Source of the DNA: Akkermansiaceae bacterium
Lineage (GTDB): Bacteria; Verrucomicrobiota; Verrucomicrobiia; Verrucomicrobiales; Akkermansiaceae
Reading direction: 5' to 3'
Length of the DNA: 64,000 nucleotides
Assembly (NCBI GenBank): GCA_015062055.1
Contig: SUVK01000002.1
Coordinates: forward strand, 24,703 to 88,702
The notes below the pieces were generated by a model. That model ran no database searches and had not been told where the DNA came from. It saw only the letters and a list, made by a program, of their open reading frames with translations. Positions 29,658 through 41,050 of the stretch are shown here, piece by piece (position 1 is the stretch's first letter; each line of letters opens with the position of its first letter). The position numbers and the translations under genes are program-made.

Positions 29658-30650
29658 ATGAAGAACCCCCTCGGTCTTGCCTTGCTCTCGTTTGCTGCTC
29701 CCGTTGTCCTGTCGGCTCAGGAGCAGAGCGCAGACACCGTATCGTTGACACCATTGCTGATGTATGTTGCTGATTACCACAGTGCAGAGGCTGTTGCCCC
29801 GCGTGTAGAGGCCCTACTGGCATCTACCCCTGCCGGCAAGATTGTTATAGACGAGTTCGACCGTTCTATCTTAGAGGCAACCGGTTGTTTCGGTTCACCG
29901 CAACTCAGTCGTGTATTAGCCCCGTATATTGAGCAATTACCTGCCGAGGATATGCCCGATATTGCTCAGCATATGGCATTGTTGCACGAGATGTGGAATG
30001 TGCTCGACCAATTAGCACTGGTGCTGGAGACTGTAAACTCTGATGAAACTGCAGAGCATGCTGCCGATATCCTTTTGCAATTCAAGCCGTTCATGTACTC
30101 TTGGTCGCAGGCTGTGGCGCAAGTGCAAGAACCGGAGGCCGATGCGGCAAAACGTCGCTTGAGAATGGCTTATTTGGTAGAGACTCGCCCACGTATCGGT
30201 CGGCTTTTGAATACTTGGGGAGATTTAGCCTTGCGAGACCCGGAGTATTATGGCTCCGAACGTTTGGTTGAGGGCTTGCAAGATGTGTGCGATGTTTTGG
30301 AGAATATGGGGATGGCTGCCGACCCGGATGTAATGCCCGCATTGGCCACGGCTACCAGAGAGCTTATACCCTTATTGAATCAATGGTTGGGGGTAATCAG
30401 TCTTGTGAGAGACAAAGACTCTGCCGATGTCGCGGCTGTTCATATCATGAGACTTCATCATCAGATGTCGGCAGTCATGCAAAAAGCGTCACTTTCTCGG
30501 GTGCATGAAAAAGATCTCTTCAATGTGTCGCCTCGGTTCGAAGTCTTGGCGCATGTGTGCGACCGTATTATGCATTACCTGCTTGAAGAGGTGAATCCCC
30601 CGTGCTATGGCTCTGAAAAACTCTTTAACGCATTACAACACGAAGATTAA
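29658..30650 (+). CDS. Hypothetical secreted helical protein
   Basis: Signal peptide MKNPLGLALLSFAAPVVLSAQEQ; 330 aa; followed 5 nt later by next CDS. Confidence 0.7.
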   Translation: MKNPLGLALLSFAAPVVLSAQEQSADTVSLTPLLMYVADYHSAEAVAPRVEALLASTPAGKIVIDEFDRSILEATGCFGSPQLSRVLAPYIEQLPAEDMPDIAQHMALLHEMWNVLDQLALVLETVNSDETAEHAADILLQFKPFMYSWSQAVAQVQEPEADAAKRRLRMAYLVETRPRIGRLLNTWGDLALRDPEYYGSERLVEGLQDVCDVLENMGMAADPDVMPALATATRELIPLLNQWLGVISLVRDKDSADVAAVHIMRLHHQMSAVMQKASLSRVHEKDLFNVSPRFEVLAHVCDRIMHYLLEEVNPPCYGSEKLFNALQHED

Positions 30651-30655
30651 TCCCT

Positions 30656-31813
30656 ATGAAGTTACCTGTATTCATCTCACTTGCCATGGCAATGTCTACT
30701 GTGGCACAAGAGGCTCCGAAAACTCTGCTGCCTTTGCCTCTCTTTCATGAAAGTTGGTCAGAGGAGGACAGGGAGATTGTGGTTAGGTTTACTGAGAATT
30801 TAGAGGAGCATTTGAAAACAATGAAGCTCCATGAGTCTGATATCCCCATTGTAGCCTCGTATTTACACGCCGTGGTGAGCAGTGGAGTATGCAAAGATAG
30901 CTTTGATGACGGAGACACCTTGGCTCGTTTGGCTGCTATGCTGGATGATGCGGAAGCCATGAGCTTATTTTTGAAAAAGGGCGAAAATGTCAACGCTGTT
31001 TTGAACGCATCTGATGATGAATTCCTCATTCCTGTTTCTCTGGCCTCTGAGGTCATATGGGCAAAGAATCTCATCAGCACAGAGCTATCGGCTGCGCAAC
31101 GAGTGGAGCAGATGCAAGCGTTACAATCCATGGGGTGGGACCCTCAATTGCATGTGCAATCCGTCATTTATGCTATGACTATATTGTGCGTGGAGCATCA
31201 GGATGTGAGCCCCTTGTTTGAATGGTTTTTCTCTTTAAATTATGAATTGACCCAGGAGCAAGAGGCTTCTCTGTATTGGGCTCTTCTGGTTGCAGATGGC
31301 TGTACTCCTATTGTGCGTAGATTTGTAGAAGAAGGTAAAATAGAGCTGAATCAACCGATAGGAGACAAAGGCTTGTTGCCGCTGCAAAGAGTTTGCTCGG
31401 AGCCGTTTTTCGAAAAACAAATCAATCTGGATACTCTTGAGTACCTTCTTTCTGCCGGCGCAGACCCCAATTTGATGCTTGCTGATGAGGACTCGACCGA
31501 TGGCAATGTTGAATACGACCCGGATGGTTATGAGGAAGATGATTTACCTCGGGATGATATGGCCGGGTATTCTACCCCTATTGAGTTGGTGTTCGACCAT
31601 TATCGTAGTGAATTAAGTGTGGGAAATCATGCTCGCGAAAAAAATTATCTGGCAGCTATCGACCTGCTTTTGATGTATGGTGCGGAGCTCGATATTGAAG
31701 AGGATGAATGCGGTGATGAAGAGGCAGAATCCTCTGCCTATGCTGAGGTGCGCAAACGCTTGGAGATGACACCTGAGCAGTTGAACGCCGATTTTGAAAA
31801 GTTGACGAATTAA
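30656..31813 (+). CDS. Secreted ankyrin-like hypothetical protein
   Basis: Signal peptide MKLPVFISLAMAMSTVAQ; NLDTLEYLLSAGADPNLML and LLLMYGAELDIEED ankyrin-like units. Confidence 0.7.
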   Translation: MKLPVFISLAMAMSTVAQEAPKTLLPLPLFHESWSEEDREIVVRFTENLEEHLKTMKLHESDIPIVASYLHAVVSSGVCKDSFDDGDTLARLAAMLDDAEAMSLFLKKGENVNAVLNASDDEFLIPVSLASEVIWAKNLISTELSAAQRVEQMQALQSMGWDPQLHVQSVIYAMTILCVEHQDVSPLFEWFFSLNYELTQEQEASLYWALLVADGCTPIVRRFVEEGKIELNQPIGDKGLLPLQRVCSEPFFEKQINLDTLEYLLSAGADPNLMLADEDSTDGNVEYDPDGYEEDDLPRDDMAGYSTPIELVFDHYRSELSVGNHAREKNYLAAIDLLLMYGAELDIEEDECGDEEAESSAYAEVRKRLEMTPEQLNADFEKLTN

Positions 31814-31850
31814 ACAGTGTACGCGTACATTGTTTCTTTCTGTCCCTTGC

Positions 31851-31882
31851 AAAAAAACGGAGCAGATGTTGAATCTGCTCCG
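31851..31882 (-). terminator. ATP synthase operon terminator
   Basis: A7 run then CGGAGCAGAT-gttga-ATCTGCTCCG (minus-strand U-tract). Confidence 0.85.
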
Positions 31883-31912
31883 GTGATAAATTGAAGTTGT
31901 CTGCCAGCTTTG

Positions 31913-32329
31913 TTACAGATGCTTTTTGCGCTTGTACTCGAGCATGGCAAGCTGGCGGGCGATGTTGGCCGCTAGGCGTGTGGATTCTTCGCGAGAGAGC
32001 ACGGATGCTTGGTTTCGGTATGCTTCTTGGGCTTTCGCAACAGCCGCCTCAATAGAGGAGGCGTCAATCTCGTGAGCCTCCAGTACAGTGTCTGTTACCA
32101 GCATAACATCCTCGCCGTCTACTTGTAAGAACCCTCCGCCCACAAATACACTCTTGGGTGCATCTGCTACCGGACGGTATGTAAGCTCCCCGTTATCCAT
32201 GGCTGCAATAATATCAGCATGGCCGGGTAACACCTCCATCTCGCCTTGTGCGGAGGGCACAAGCACGCTTGTCACATCGGTATCGACCGCTGTGCGCATG
32301 GGGGTAATGATTTTAAGATGCAAGGCCAT
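31913..32329 (-). CDS. atpC: F1 ATP synthase epsilon subunit
   Basis: MALHLKIITPMRTAVDTDVTSVLVPSAQGEMEVLPGHADIIAAMDNGEL; operon context. Confidence 0.95.
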   Translation of the reverse strand: MALHLKIITPMRTAVDTDVTSVLVPSAQGEMEVLPGHADIIAAMDNGELTYRPVADAPKSVFVGGGFLQVDGEDVMLVTDTVLEAHEIDASSIEAAVAKAQEAYRNQASVLSREESTRLAANIARQLAMLEYKRKKHL

Positions 32330-32335
32330 GGTTTA

Positions 32336-33757
<1,422 letters not shown>

Positions 33758-33790
33758 TTATATTTGAAAATTGTTGATATGAGAAGAGGG

Positions 33791-34660
33791 TTACTCCATG
33801 GCTTTCATGGCGGTGGTGATTTCAAGCAGCTCGTTGGTGATTTGGGTCTGACGGGCCTTGTTGTATTCGAGTGTAAGCTCTCCGATAAGCGTCTTGGCAT
33901 TTTCGGTTGCGGCCTTCATGGCGACCATGCGGGCAGATTGCTCACTGGCCTTGCCTTCCAGAATCATTTGTACGAGTTGATGCCCGAAGTAGAGGGGCAG
34001 TATTGCATTGAGCAGGGTCCGGGGATCGGGCTCCAATAGGAAGTTCGGGTTATCTTCATCCGCAATGTCATCTTGAGCTGCTACATTCAGCAAGTCTTCT
34101 GAAGAGAGCGGTAGCAGGGTCATTAACTCCGGGCGTTGTACCATAACGTTAATGAACTTCTGGTAAATAACCTCGACTCGGTTGTAGGTGCCATCCGTAA
34201 ACCCTTGCCGAATCATCTGGAAGATGGGCTTGAGCTCGGCTTCTTCTACGGTGTCGCCAATGGTGAATGTGGCAACCAAGTTGCGCCCACAGCGCGTTAA
34301 TTGTGCATTGAGCTTTACGCCCACGGTGATGTAGTCGGCATCTGCATCGCATTTAAGCAACACCTCTTTGAAGAGGTTGGAGTTTAAACCGCCACACAGG
34401 CCGCGGTCGGTACTCACCACGATGATGAGTTTTTTGCCCTTTTCTCGCTGCTCCATCAGGGGAGAAGAGGCACCGTCTGACAAAGTGTCTTGCAAGTGCT
34501 TGAGCACGTTGGCAAGTGCACTCATGTAGGTGCGTCCCTTGATGGCCAGCTCTTGAGCTCGTCGCATTTTTGCAGACGCAACCATTTGCATCGCTTTGGT
34601 GATTTGCGATGTGTTGCGTACCGATTTGATGCGGCGTTTAATGTCTCTGAGACTAGCCAT
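33791..34660 (-). CDS. atpG: F1 ATP synthase gamma subunit
   Basis: MASLRDIKRRIKSVRNTSQITKAMQMVASAKMRRAQ; C-terminal ATENAKTLIGELTLEYNKARQTQITNELLEI. Confidence 0.98.
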   Translation of the reverse strand: MASLRDIKRRIKSVRNTSQITKAMQMVASAKMRRAQELAIKGRTYMSALANVLKHLQDTLSDGASSPLMEQREKGKKLIIVVSTDRGLCGGLNSNLFKEVLLKCDADADYITVGVKLNAQLTRCGRNLVATFTIGDTVEEAELKPIFQMIRQGFTDGTYNRVEVIYQKFINVMVQRPELMTLLPLSSEDLLNVAAQDDIADEDNPNFLLEPDPRTLLNAILPLYFGHQLVQMILEGKASEQSARMVAMKAATENAKTLIGELTLEYNKARQTQITNELLEITTAMKAME

Positions 34661-34669
34661 GGTGCAGGT

Positions 34670-36211
34670 TTACTTCGTCATGCGTGATTTGAATGCAGTC
34701 ATGAACTGCTTGAGCTGCTCATCGATGCTGTCGGTGAGGGCTTTCTCTGCTTCAATGGCGGCCAAAAGCTCGGGCTTTGTCGTGCGGGCATCTTCTTCCA
34801 TCTCGCGTACCACTTTCTGTACCTTGTCAACGGGTACATCATCGAGGTAGCCTTTCTGGATGGCGTAGAGGTCTATGACTTCAATGCTCAGGCTCTTGGG
34901 GTCATATTGCCCCTGCTTGAACAGCTCTACGATGCGACGGCCACGCTCGAGCTTGGCTTTAGTGTTGGCATCAAGGTCTGAACCGAACTGCGCGAATGCT
35001 TGCAATTCTTCGAACTGAGCGAGGTCGAGCTTGACGGAGCCTGCCAGCTTCTTTACAATCTTGGTTTGAGCGGAGGAGCCTACACGGCTCACGGAGATAC
35101 CCACGTTGATGGCGGGGCGTACACCTTGGTAGAATAGGTCGGTATCCAAGAAAATCTGACCATCGGTGATGGAAATGACGTTGGTGGGAATGTAGGCGGA
35201 TACATCGCCTGCTTGCGTCTCAATGATGGGCAGGGCTGTGAGAGAACCACCCTTACGGCCACCTTCTGCGTTGATACGGGCGGCGCGCTCCAACAGGCGG
35301 CTATGCAGGTAGAATACGTCGCCGGGGTATGCTTCGCGGCCGGACGGGCGGCGCAAAATCAGGGAAACTTGGCGATAGGCCACGGCGTGTTTCGAGAGGT
35401 CATCGTATACGATAAGGGCGTCTTGACCTTGGTCCATGAAGTATTCACCCATGGCGCAACCTGCATACGGGGCGAGGTATTGCATAGCGGCACTGTCGGA
35501 GGCCGATGCTACCACGATGATGCTGTAAGGCATGGCACCGCTTTCCTCAAGCTTGGCAACCAAGCGGGAGATGGTGGCGCGTTTTTGGCCGATGGCTACG
35601 TAGATGCTGTAGAGCGGGCGATGCCCCGGCAGCTTGCCTTCCTCAGCCAGCTTGTTCTGGCGAGCTTGGGAAATCATGGTGTCGGTAGCAATGGCTGTTT
35701 TGCCCGTAGAGCGGTCGCCGATGATAAGCTCGCGCTGGCCTCGACCAATGGGAATCATGGCGTCAATGGGCAAAATACCTGTTTGCACAGGCTGGTTTAC
35801 ACCTTGTCGAGAGATAATGCCCGATGCAATCTTCTCAACGGGATAATAGGCTGCTGCGGTAATCGGCCCCTTGCCATCCAAGGGATTGCCGAGGGTGTCT
35901 ACCACACGGCCAAGCAAGCCCGGGCCAACAGGTACTTGCAACAGACGTCCTGTGGTTTTGCAAGTGTCGCCCTCTTTGAGGCCGTTGCCATTGCCGATGA
36001 GCACGGCGCCTACCTCATGCTCTTCCAAGTTCATGGCTAAGCCCATGACCCCGCCGGGGAACTCAATCATTTCATTGAGCATGGCGTTGCTGAGGCCTTC
36101 GATACGAGCCACGCCGTCGCCGATGGCTTTGATGGTGCCTACGTTTTCACTGACGGCAGCGGTGGAGGCGTTTCTGATTTGTGCTTCGAGTTCTTGTACG
36201 ATGTTACTCAT
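34670..36211 (-). CDS. atpA: F1 ATP synthase alpha subunit
   Basis: [41 protein letters not shown]-like [23 protein letters not shown]. Confidence 0.99.
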   Translation of the reverse strand: MSNIVQELEAQIRNASTAAVSENVGTIKAIGDGVARIEGLSNAMLNEMIEFPGGVMGLAMNLEEHEVGAVLIGNGNGLKEGDTCKTTGRLLQVPVGPGLLGRVVDTLGNPLDGKGPITAAAYYPVEKIASGIISRQGVNQPVQTGILPIDAMIPIGRGQRELIIGDRSTGKTAIATDTMISQARQNKLAEEGKLPGHRPLYSIYVAIGQKRATISRLVAKLEESGAMPYSIIVVASASDSAAMQYLAPYAGCAMGEYFMDQGQDALIVYDDLSKHAVAYRQVSLILRRPSGREAYPGDVFYLHSRLLERAARINAEGGRKGGSLTALPIIETQAGDVSAYIPTNVISITDGQIFLDTDLFYQGVRPAINVGISVSRVGSSAQTKIVKKLAGSVKLDLAQFEELQAFAQFGSDLDANTKAKLERGRRIVELFKQGQYDPKSLSIEVIDLYAIQKGYLDDVPVDKVQKVVREMEEDARTTKPELLAAIEAEKALTDSIDEQLKQFMTAFKSRMTK

Positions 36212-36253
36212 ATGCCGGATGGTGTGATTTTTGAAAATTGTTGGTTGAGAGAG

Positions 36254-36649
36254 TTAAACGGAGATTTTGGAGAGTCTGTCAATGCGGGAGCGGATGGAGG
36301 CATCGGTGACGTCATCGCCGACCTTTACGATAATGCCCCCGATAAGCTCAGGGTCAATTTGCCAGACGTAATTCAGCCCCGGGGTGCGGGCATTCAGCTT
36401 AGCTTGAATGGCTTGTTTTTCTTCATCGGTTAGGGGCAGGGCACTGGTAATGGTTGCAGTGTGGCGGGCTACCTCCAAACGCACTAACTCGGCGAGTGCG
36501 CTGAGTATGGCCAAGTAGTTACGTGGCTTTTCTTTCTCAATGTTTGTAGCCACATGGCGCACGGTGTCTTCTTGCAACAGACCATCGGGCCCTATGCAGA
36601 GCCTCATGAGGCGACGCGCCTGTGCCTGAGCTTCCTTAGTGATTTTCAT
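36254..36649 (-). CDS. atpH: F1 ATP synthase delta subunit
   Basis: NARTPGLNYVWQIDPELIGGIIVKVGDDVTDASIRSRIDRLSKI; position in atp operon; short (131 aa). Confidence 0.88.
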   Translation of the reverse strand: MKITKEAQAQARRLMRLCIGPDGLLQEDTVRHVATNIEKEKPRNYLAILSALAELVRLEVARHTATITSALPLTDEEKQAIQAKLNARTPGLNYVWQIDPELIGGIIVKVGDDVTDASIRSRIDRLSKISV

Positions 36650-36675
36650 AACGGTGGCGTAGTATGCGGCGTGGG

Positions 36676-37197
36676 TTACAGCTGCTTGATGGCCTCGGCA
36701 TTAATGGTGCGGTGGTCGCTTTCGCTGAGTACTTTACCTGTTACTTGCGCTGTAGCTTGGGCAACCAAGCGGGCAAACTCACCTTTAAGGGCTTCTTTTT
36801 CGCGCTGGGTGTCCATCTCTGCCTGTTGCTTGGCGTTTTCGATAATGGTACGGGCTTCGGTAGCTGCTTTGTCACTGAGTTCGGCCTGCAGCTTGGCTGC
36901 TGTTTCGCGAGCATGCTCAATTTGTTCTTTACCGGTGGCGTGGGCCTCTGCTAAAATCTTTTCCCCGGTAGCTTTTACCTCTGCCAATTCCTTTTCGCTG
37001 CGGGCATGCATGGCCTCGCCCTCCTCAATGCGTGCTCGGCGTTCTTCTAACTGCTGCATGATGGGCTTGAGCCCGAATTTTACCACCACGATGACCAAGA
37101 TGGTAAATGCAATGGTGTGTGCAATGAATACATCGGTATGCAGACCGAACTTGTCTGCTAATTCCGCTAATTTGTTTGCCAATACCGGAGTGTACAT
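36676..37197 (-). CDS. atpF: FO ATP synthase subunit b
   Basis: N-terminal TM and long charged helix; operon context. Confidence 0.92.
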   Translation of the reverse strand: MYTPVLANKLAELADKFGLHTDVFIAHTIAFTILVIVVVKFGLKPIMQQLEERRARIEEGEAMHARSEKELAEVKATGEKILAEAHATGKEQIEHARETAAKLQAELSDKAATEARTIIENAKQQAEMDTQREKEALKGEFARLVAQATAQVTGKVLSESDHRTINAEAIKQL

Positions 37198-37283
37198 AAT
37201 GATTTGTGTGTGTTGAAAGGGGACGGGAGAATATGGTGGGGTAATGGGCTGCGCCGTTCTCCGGCGGCGCAGCCCGTTGAATC

Positions 37284-37505
37284 TTACATGAAGATTGCTA
37301 CGAATGCTACACCTTCGATAAGTGCTGCAAGAAGAATGGAGATGGTCAGAACCTTACCAAAAGAGGCGGGGTTGCGGCCTGTGGATTCTGCGGCTTTCAT
37401 ACCGATGCAACCAATGCCGATACCGGCACCAATCACGGCGAGACCTGCCTTGAGGGCGCTCAGGTCTACGGAAGCTGCTGCGTCTGCGAGTGTGGTGATG
37501 TCCAT
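37284..37505 (-). CDS. atpE: FO ATP synthase subunit c
   Basis: Two TM hairpin: LKAGLAVIGAGIGIGCIGMKAAESTGRNP...ILLAALIEGVAFVAIFM. Confidence 0.96.
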   Translation of the reverse strand: MDITTLADAAASVDLSALKAGLAVIGAGIGIGCIGMKAAESTGRNPASFGKVLTISILLAALIEGVAFVAIFM

Positions 37506-37607
37506 ATTATTGTATTTGTGTTTATTGTTATTGTCTTCTGCCTGTCGTCACGACTTTACTGCATGATTCGACCGGGCGGGAAGGGGTGCTTGCTGTTTGT
37601 CTGTATA

Positions 37608-38465
37608 TCAGTGGGCTGTTTCGCCTTCTTCATCTTCATCGCCACCCAGCTGAGTCTTGAGGAAGATTGCCGTGAGCATCAGGAATACTAATGCCTGCAC
37701 GAAGCCTACGATAATTTCCAAGAACATGAATGGCAGCATGGCAAACCAGCCGATTGCCCCCATCTGTTCGAGGATAGATTCACCAGCAAAGATGTTACCG
37801 AACAAACGTGCAGCCAACGCTACCGGGCGCACGCAGATAGAAAGAATCTCGATTAATCCCACAAAGAAGAAGATGGGAAGAAGCGCATATTTTAAGAATC
37901 CGGTGAGCCCTCCTTTCGGCCCAAAGGTGTGGGTGAGGAAATGCCATGGCCCTTGGTCCTTCATTACCCAGATAAACCAAAGTATGGCGTATGAGAAACC
38001 TAAGAAAATAGTGACGTTAAAGTCAGCATTGGCACCGCGGAACAGCGGCTGGCCATCATAAGTAATGGAACCAACGCCGGGCAGCAACCCCAAATAGTTG
38101 CTTACCAAAATAAAGAGGAACACGGTAGCAAAGTACCAGAAATATTTTTTTGCCAGTTTTTTGCCGGTGAGCCCTTCTACGAAGTTATATAAAAGCTCAA
38201 ATATCCACTCAACAAAGTTCTGCACCCCGCCGGGTATGCGCTTCATGTTGCGTGAGGCCAATCTCAACAATAACGTAATTACCAAAATGGCAATTATAAA
38301 CATAATCATTGAGTTAGAAACCGGTATGGTATACCCCGGCCACACCGGCATATTCCAAATGATGGGGGCATCGCTTGTTAAACCTGCGTGTCCATGCTCG
38401 GATGCGCATGCCACCCCTCCCAACATCATTGCTGCTGCTGTAAGCTTTTGTACAAAAAGTTTCAT
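37608..38465 (-). CDS. atpB: FO ATP synthase subunit a
   Basis: ICVRPVALAARLFGNIFAGESIL conserved Arg helix; LFILVSNYLGLLPGV. Confidence 0.97.
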   Translation of the reverse strand: MKLFVQKLTAAAMMLGGVACASEHGHAGLTSDAPIIWNMPVWPGYTIPVSNSMIMFIIAILVITLLLRLASRNMKRIPGGVQNFVEWIFELLYNFVEGLTGKKLAKKYFWYFATVFLFILVSNYLGLLPGVGSITYDGQPLFRGANADFNVTIFLGFSYAILWFIWVMKDQGPWHFLTHTFGPKGGLTGFLKYALLPIFFFVGLIEILSICVRPVALAARLFGNIFAGESILEQMGAIGWFAMLPFMFLEIIVGFVQALVFLMLTAIFLKTQLGGDEDEEGETAH

Positions 38466-38477
38466 GTTGCACTTCTT

Positions 38478-38506
38478 AATCTACCACTCATTCTGCCGCG
38501 CGTCAA
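38478..38506 (-). promoter_or_regulatory. Predicted sigma70 promoter of atp operon (ultra-short leader)
   Basis: Minus strand TTGACG-17 nt-TAGATT, 12 nt before ATG. Confidence 0.6.
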
Positions 38507-38550
38507 GCATCAAATTGATGTTATAGTGCCTAAAAATTGTTTTTTCTTAG

Positions 38551-39261
38551 TTATCGTCCTTTTGATTCGAAGTTTACCGTTGTAACAACGGTGGACGACA
38601 CGGGGTGTTTATCGGCTCTAGCCGGTAAGAATTGCCATGCAGAGAGAATTTTTCGTTTTACCGCCTGAGAAAACGCGGGGTGGGTAGATGATAAGATGTC
38701 TACCGCGGTGGGAATTCCCTTTGTGTCAATGTGAATACGTACCTTGACCGAGCCTTTTATTCGTTTGCGAAGGAGTTCTTTGGGATAATCGGGCTGAGGA
38801 GTTGCGGCATATTGTGGGGGCGTGTAGGAGTCGATATTTGTAGGTGGATTGTGTTGTTTACCGGATTCCTTATTTTGCGCGGGCTTGGTTGTAGTTTCTA
38901 ATTCTTCTACCGAGGGGAAAAGAATGTAGGCAAGGTCCTCAGATAACTCGGTTGCATCTATTGTATACTCCGGTGCTGTACATGGTGTGAGCAGAGGTGG
39001 CGAATCGATTAACATGAGAGGTTCCGGAGAGGGAGGGATAAAATCAGTCAACTGTGGTTTATCTGCAGGTGTCTGTTGTGTTTTTTGTGGCGAGAGTATA
39101 GCCACAATTTGTTCGGCCATTTCTGACTTGCTGAGACTTTTTTGTATAGGGAGATAGGCCAATGACAGTACCATGCAACTACACAAAAATACCGCCAACA
39201 GACAGCAAATCAATCTGTAAGCAATGTTTTGAACAGCACGATGTCGTACGTGAATGGCCAT
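38551..39261 (-). CDS. TonB-family energy transducer
   Basis: N-terminal TM, Pro-rich linker, C-terminal PQPDYPKELLRKRIKGSVKVRIHIDTKGIPTAVDILSSTHPAFSQAVKRKILSAWQFLPA. Confidence 0.88.
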   Translation of the reverse strand: MAIHVRHRAVQNIAYRLICCLLAVFLCSCMVLSLAYLPIQKSLSKSEMAEQIVAILSPQKTQQTPADKPQLTDFIPPSPEPLMLIDSPPLLTPCTAPEYTIDATELSEDLAYILFPSVEELETTTKPAQNKESGKQHNPPTNIDSYTPPQYAATPQPDYPKELLRKRIKGSVKVRIHIDTKGIPTAVDILSSTHPAFSQAVKRKILSAWQFLPARADKHPVSSTVVTTVNFESKGR

Positions 39262-39265
39262 GGTA

Positions 39266-41050
39266 TCAATGGCTGAGCCAAAAAGTGTGAGACTCCGTTA
39301 AATCGTATGTAGAATAGGCTCCTTGAGGAAAGTGAACATGTGGCCAAGTTGCTATGTTTACTCTGTTTTCCATCCACCCCGGCAGCCAAACCGCTTGCTC
39401 GTAAATGAGTTTCTCGATTGTGGCTGCTGCCGTGTTGAGTTCATCTTGTGTCGTTGCTGATTCGAAGTATTCGATAGCAAGGTCAATTTCGTGACTGTGC
39501 AAGTTGAACGGGGCGTCGTCTCCTGTAGCAGAAGAATGGAAGCATTGTCTGTAGTTCGGCAATGGGTTCCCTGCAACGGTAGACCAAAAGAGCATGTGGT
39601 GTTGTTTTTGCCTGACGAGGTTTGAACAGCTTTGCCATGGTAGAGGTTCCGGTACGATTTCGGCACCGCATGTTTTTGCGCTTTGTGAAAGCAGGGCTAC
39701 CAAGGTGCTGACTTTTTCCGATGGTGTGTAGGCTAAGCGTATGCTCAGGCGTGTGCCATCCTCTTTCATTAAAATACCATCTGCTCCGCAATGGGTATAA
39801 CCGGCTGCATGAAAATAAGCTCTTGCGGATTCGGGATTATAGGAGTATGGGGAAGAAGTATGCTGTATTCTTGCATAACCGGAGGCAAATTGAGGTAAGC
39901 GTTCTACCTCGCCACGGAAAATGATTTGCATGGCATATTGCATATCCATGGAGTGCATCAATCCTTTGCGAAGATTGAGGTCGGGCAATGTTTGTGCATT
40001 CAGAGCAATACCGTAGGGAGGCATGGGGTAGTTGAGTGTAAAGCGCAGCTGTTTTATTTGGCTATCAGCATAGGTGATTTTTTCTTGCCACGCAACGATG
40101 TTGCGAGTTTGTAGTACATCTAAAGCACCACGCAAGAAGAGCTCCCACACCTGTGCTTCATCGGTCAGAAAGTGGTGCTCTATAGTATCCGCATTGCATG
40201 TGTGGCGAAAACCGGCAAGATTCTTTGCCCACCAAGCATCATTGCGCACCAGGGTGATAAGTCGCCCGCGCTGTACTTTGCCCACGGTGTATGCCCCGGT
40301 CGTGGGGGGGATACGGTGTTGATAGCGTTTTTGGTAATCACTGCCGAATTCGGCGTAGAAGCCGGGCTCGGCCGGGTGCAGCGCTTGGGCTGCGATTAAG
40401 TAGGGCTCAATACTCTTTCTTCGCAATTTTATCGCCAGCACAGAGTCTTCGTACACGTGCAACTCATCTATTATATTGCTGCACGTTGAGTCCCCTGTCT
40501 GTTCTCTCAATAGGGCCCCTAGTGCGAAATCTCCTGCGCGCACAGGGCGCCCGTTCGAGTAGCGAGCCTCCGGGTTAAGTCGAAACCACAATAGGCCTTG
40601 ATGCTCAGCCCAGGCTTCAGCTAATCCCGGTATTTGTTGTCCGGTTGTCGGGTGCTCTCTTACCAGTGGTACGTCTATGCGGGTAAACAAATTATAGTGA
40701 AAAAATTGGGGGGAAGGACTACCGAAAGCGAGAAAGTTGGCGGGGAACGGCCCAACATTACTCATGCGGAGGCAGCCCCCCTTGCGGGCAAGGGGGGAGC
40801 CGATTTCGGGAAACTCTGATGTAGTTTGCCACGGTATATGTGCAGCAGATTCAGTATGGCGCAAAACTTTCATCGAATGCATTTGCCCGAGTTGCCGATC
40901 AAAATCATCGGGATATGGGGCAGGGGGCATGTTTTGCACACTCGTTGCTGTCCGGGATGTTACATGGTCGGGTATTGCCAAATGTGCTAACACATACAGT
41001 ATTAAACAGAAAAGCAACAAACCAGCTGCTATGTATCGGTATTTTTTCAT
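39266..41050 (-). CDS. SBP_bac_5 (OppA-like) extracytoplasmic solute-binding protein, N-terminally membrane anchored
   Basis: GLAEAWAEHQGLLWFRLNPEARYSNGRPVRAGDFALGALLR...; TTGAYTVGKVQRGRLITLVRND; DLNLRKGLMHSMD. Confidence 0.85.
   Translation of the reverse strand: MKKYRYIAAGLLLFCLILYVLAHLAIPDHVTSRTATSVQNMPPAPYPDDFDRQLGQMHSMKVLRHTESAAHIPWQTTSEFPEIGSPLARKGGCLRMSNVGPFPANFLAFGSPSPQFFHYNLFTRIDVPLVREHPTTGQQIPGLAEAWAEHQGLLWFRLNPEARYSNGRPVRAGDFALGALLREQTGDSTCSNIIDELHVYEDSVLAIKLRRKSIEPYLIAAQALHPAEPGFYAEFGSDYQKRYQHRIPPTTGAYTVGKVQRGRLITLVRNDAWWAKNLAGFRHTCNADTIEHHFLTDEAQVWELFLRGALDVLQTRNIVAWQEKITYADSQIKQLRFTLNYPMPPYGIALNAQTLPDLNLRKGLMHSMDMQYAMQIIFRGEVERLPQFASGYARIQHTSSPYSYNPESARAYFHAAGYTHCGADGILMKEDGTRLSIRLAYTPSEKVSTLVALLSQSAKTCGAEIVPEPLPWQSCSNLVRQKQHHMLFWSTVAGNPLPNYRQCFHSSATGDDAPFNLHSHEIDLAIEYFESATTQDELNTAAATIEKLIYEQAVWLPGWMENRVNIATWPHVHFPQGAYSTYDLTESHTFWLSH

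Noticed and set aside
35213-36040. 275-aa plus-strand ORF
   Set aside because: Antisense to atpA
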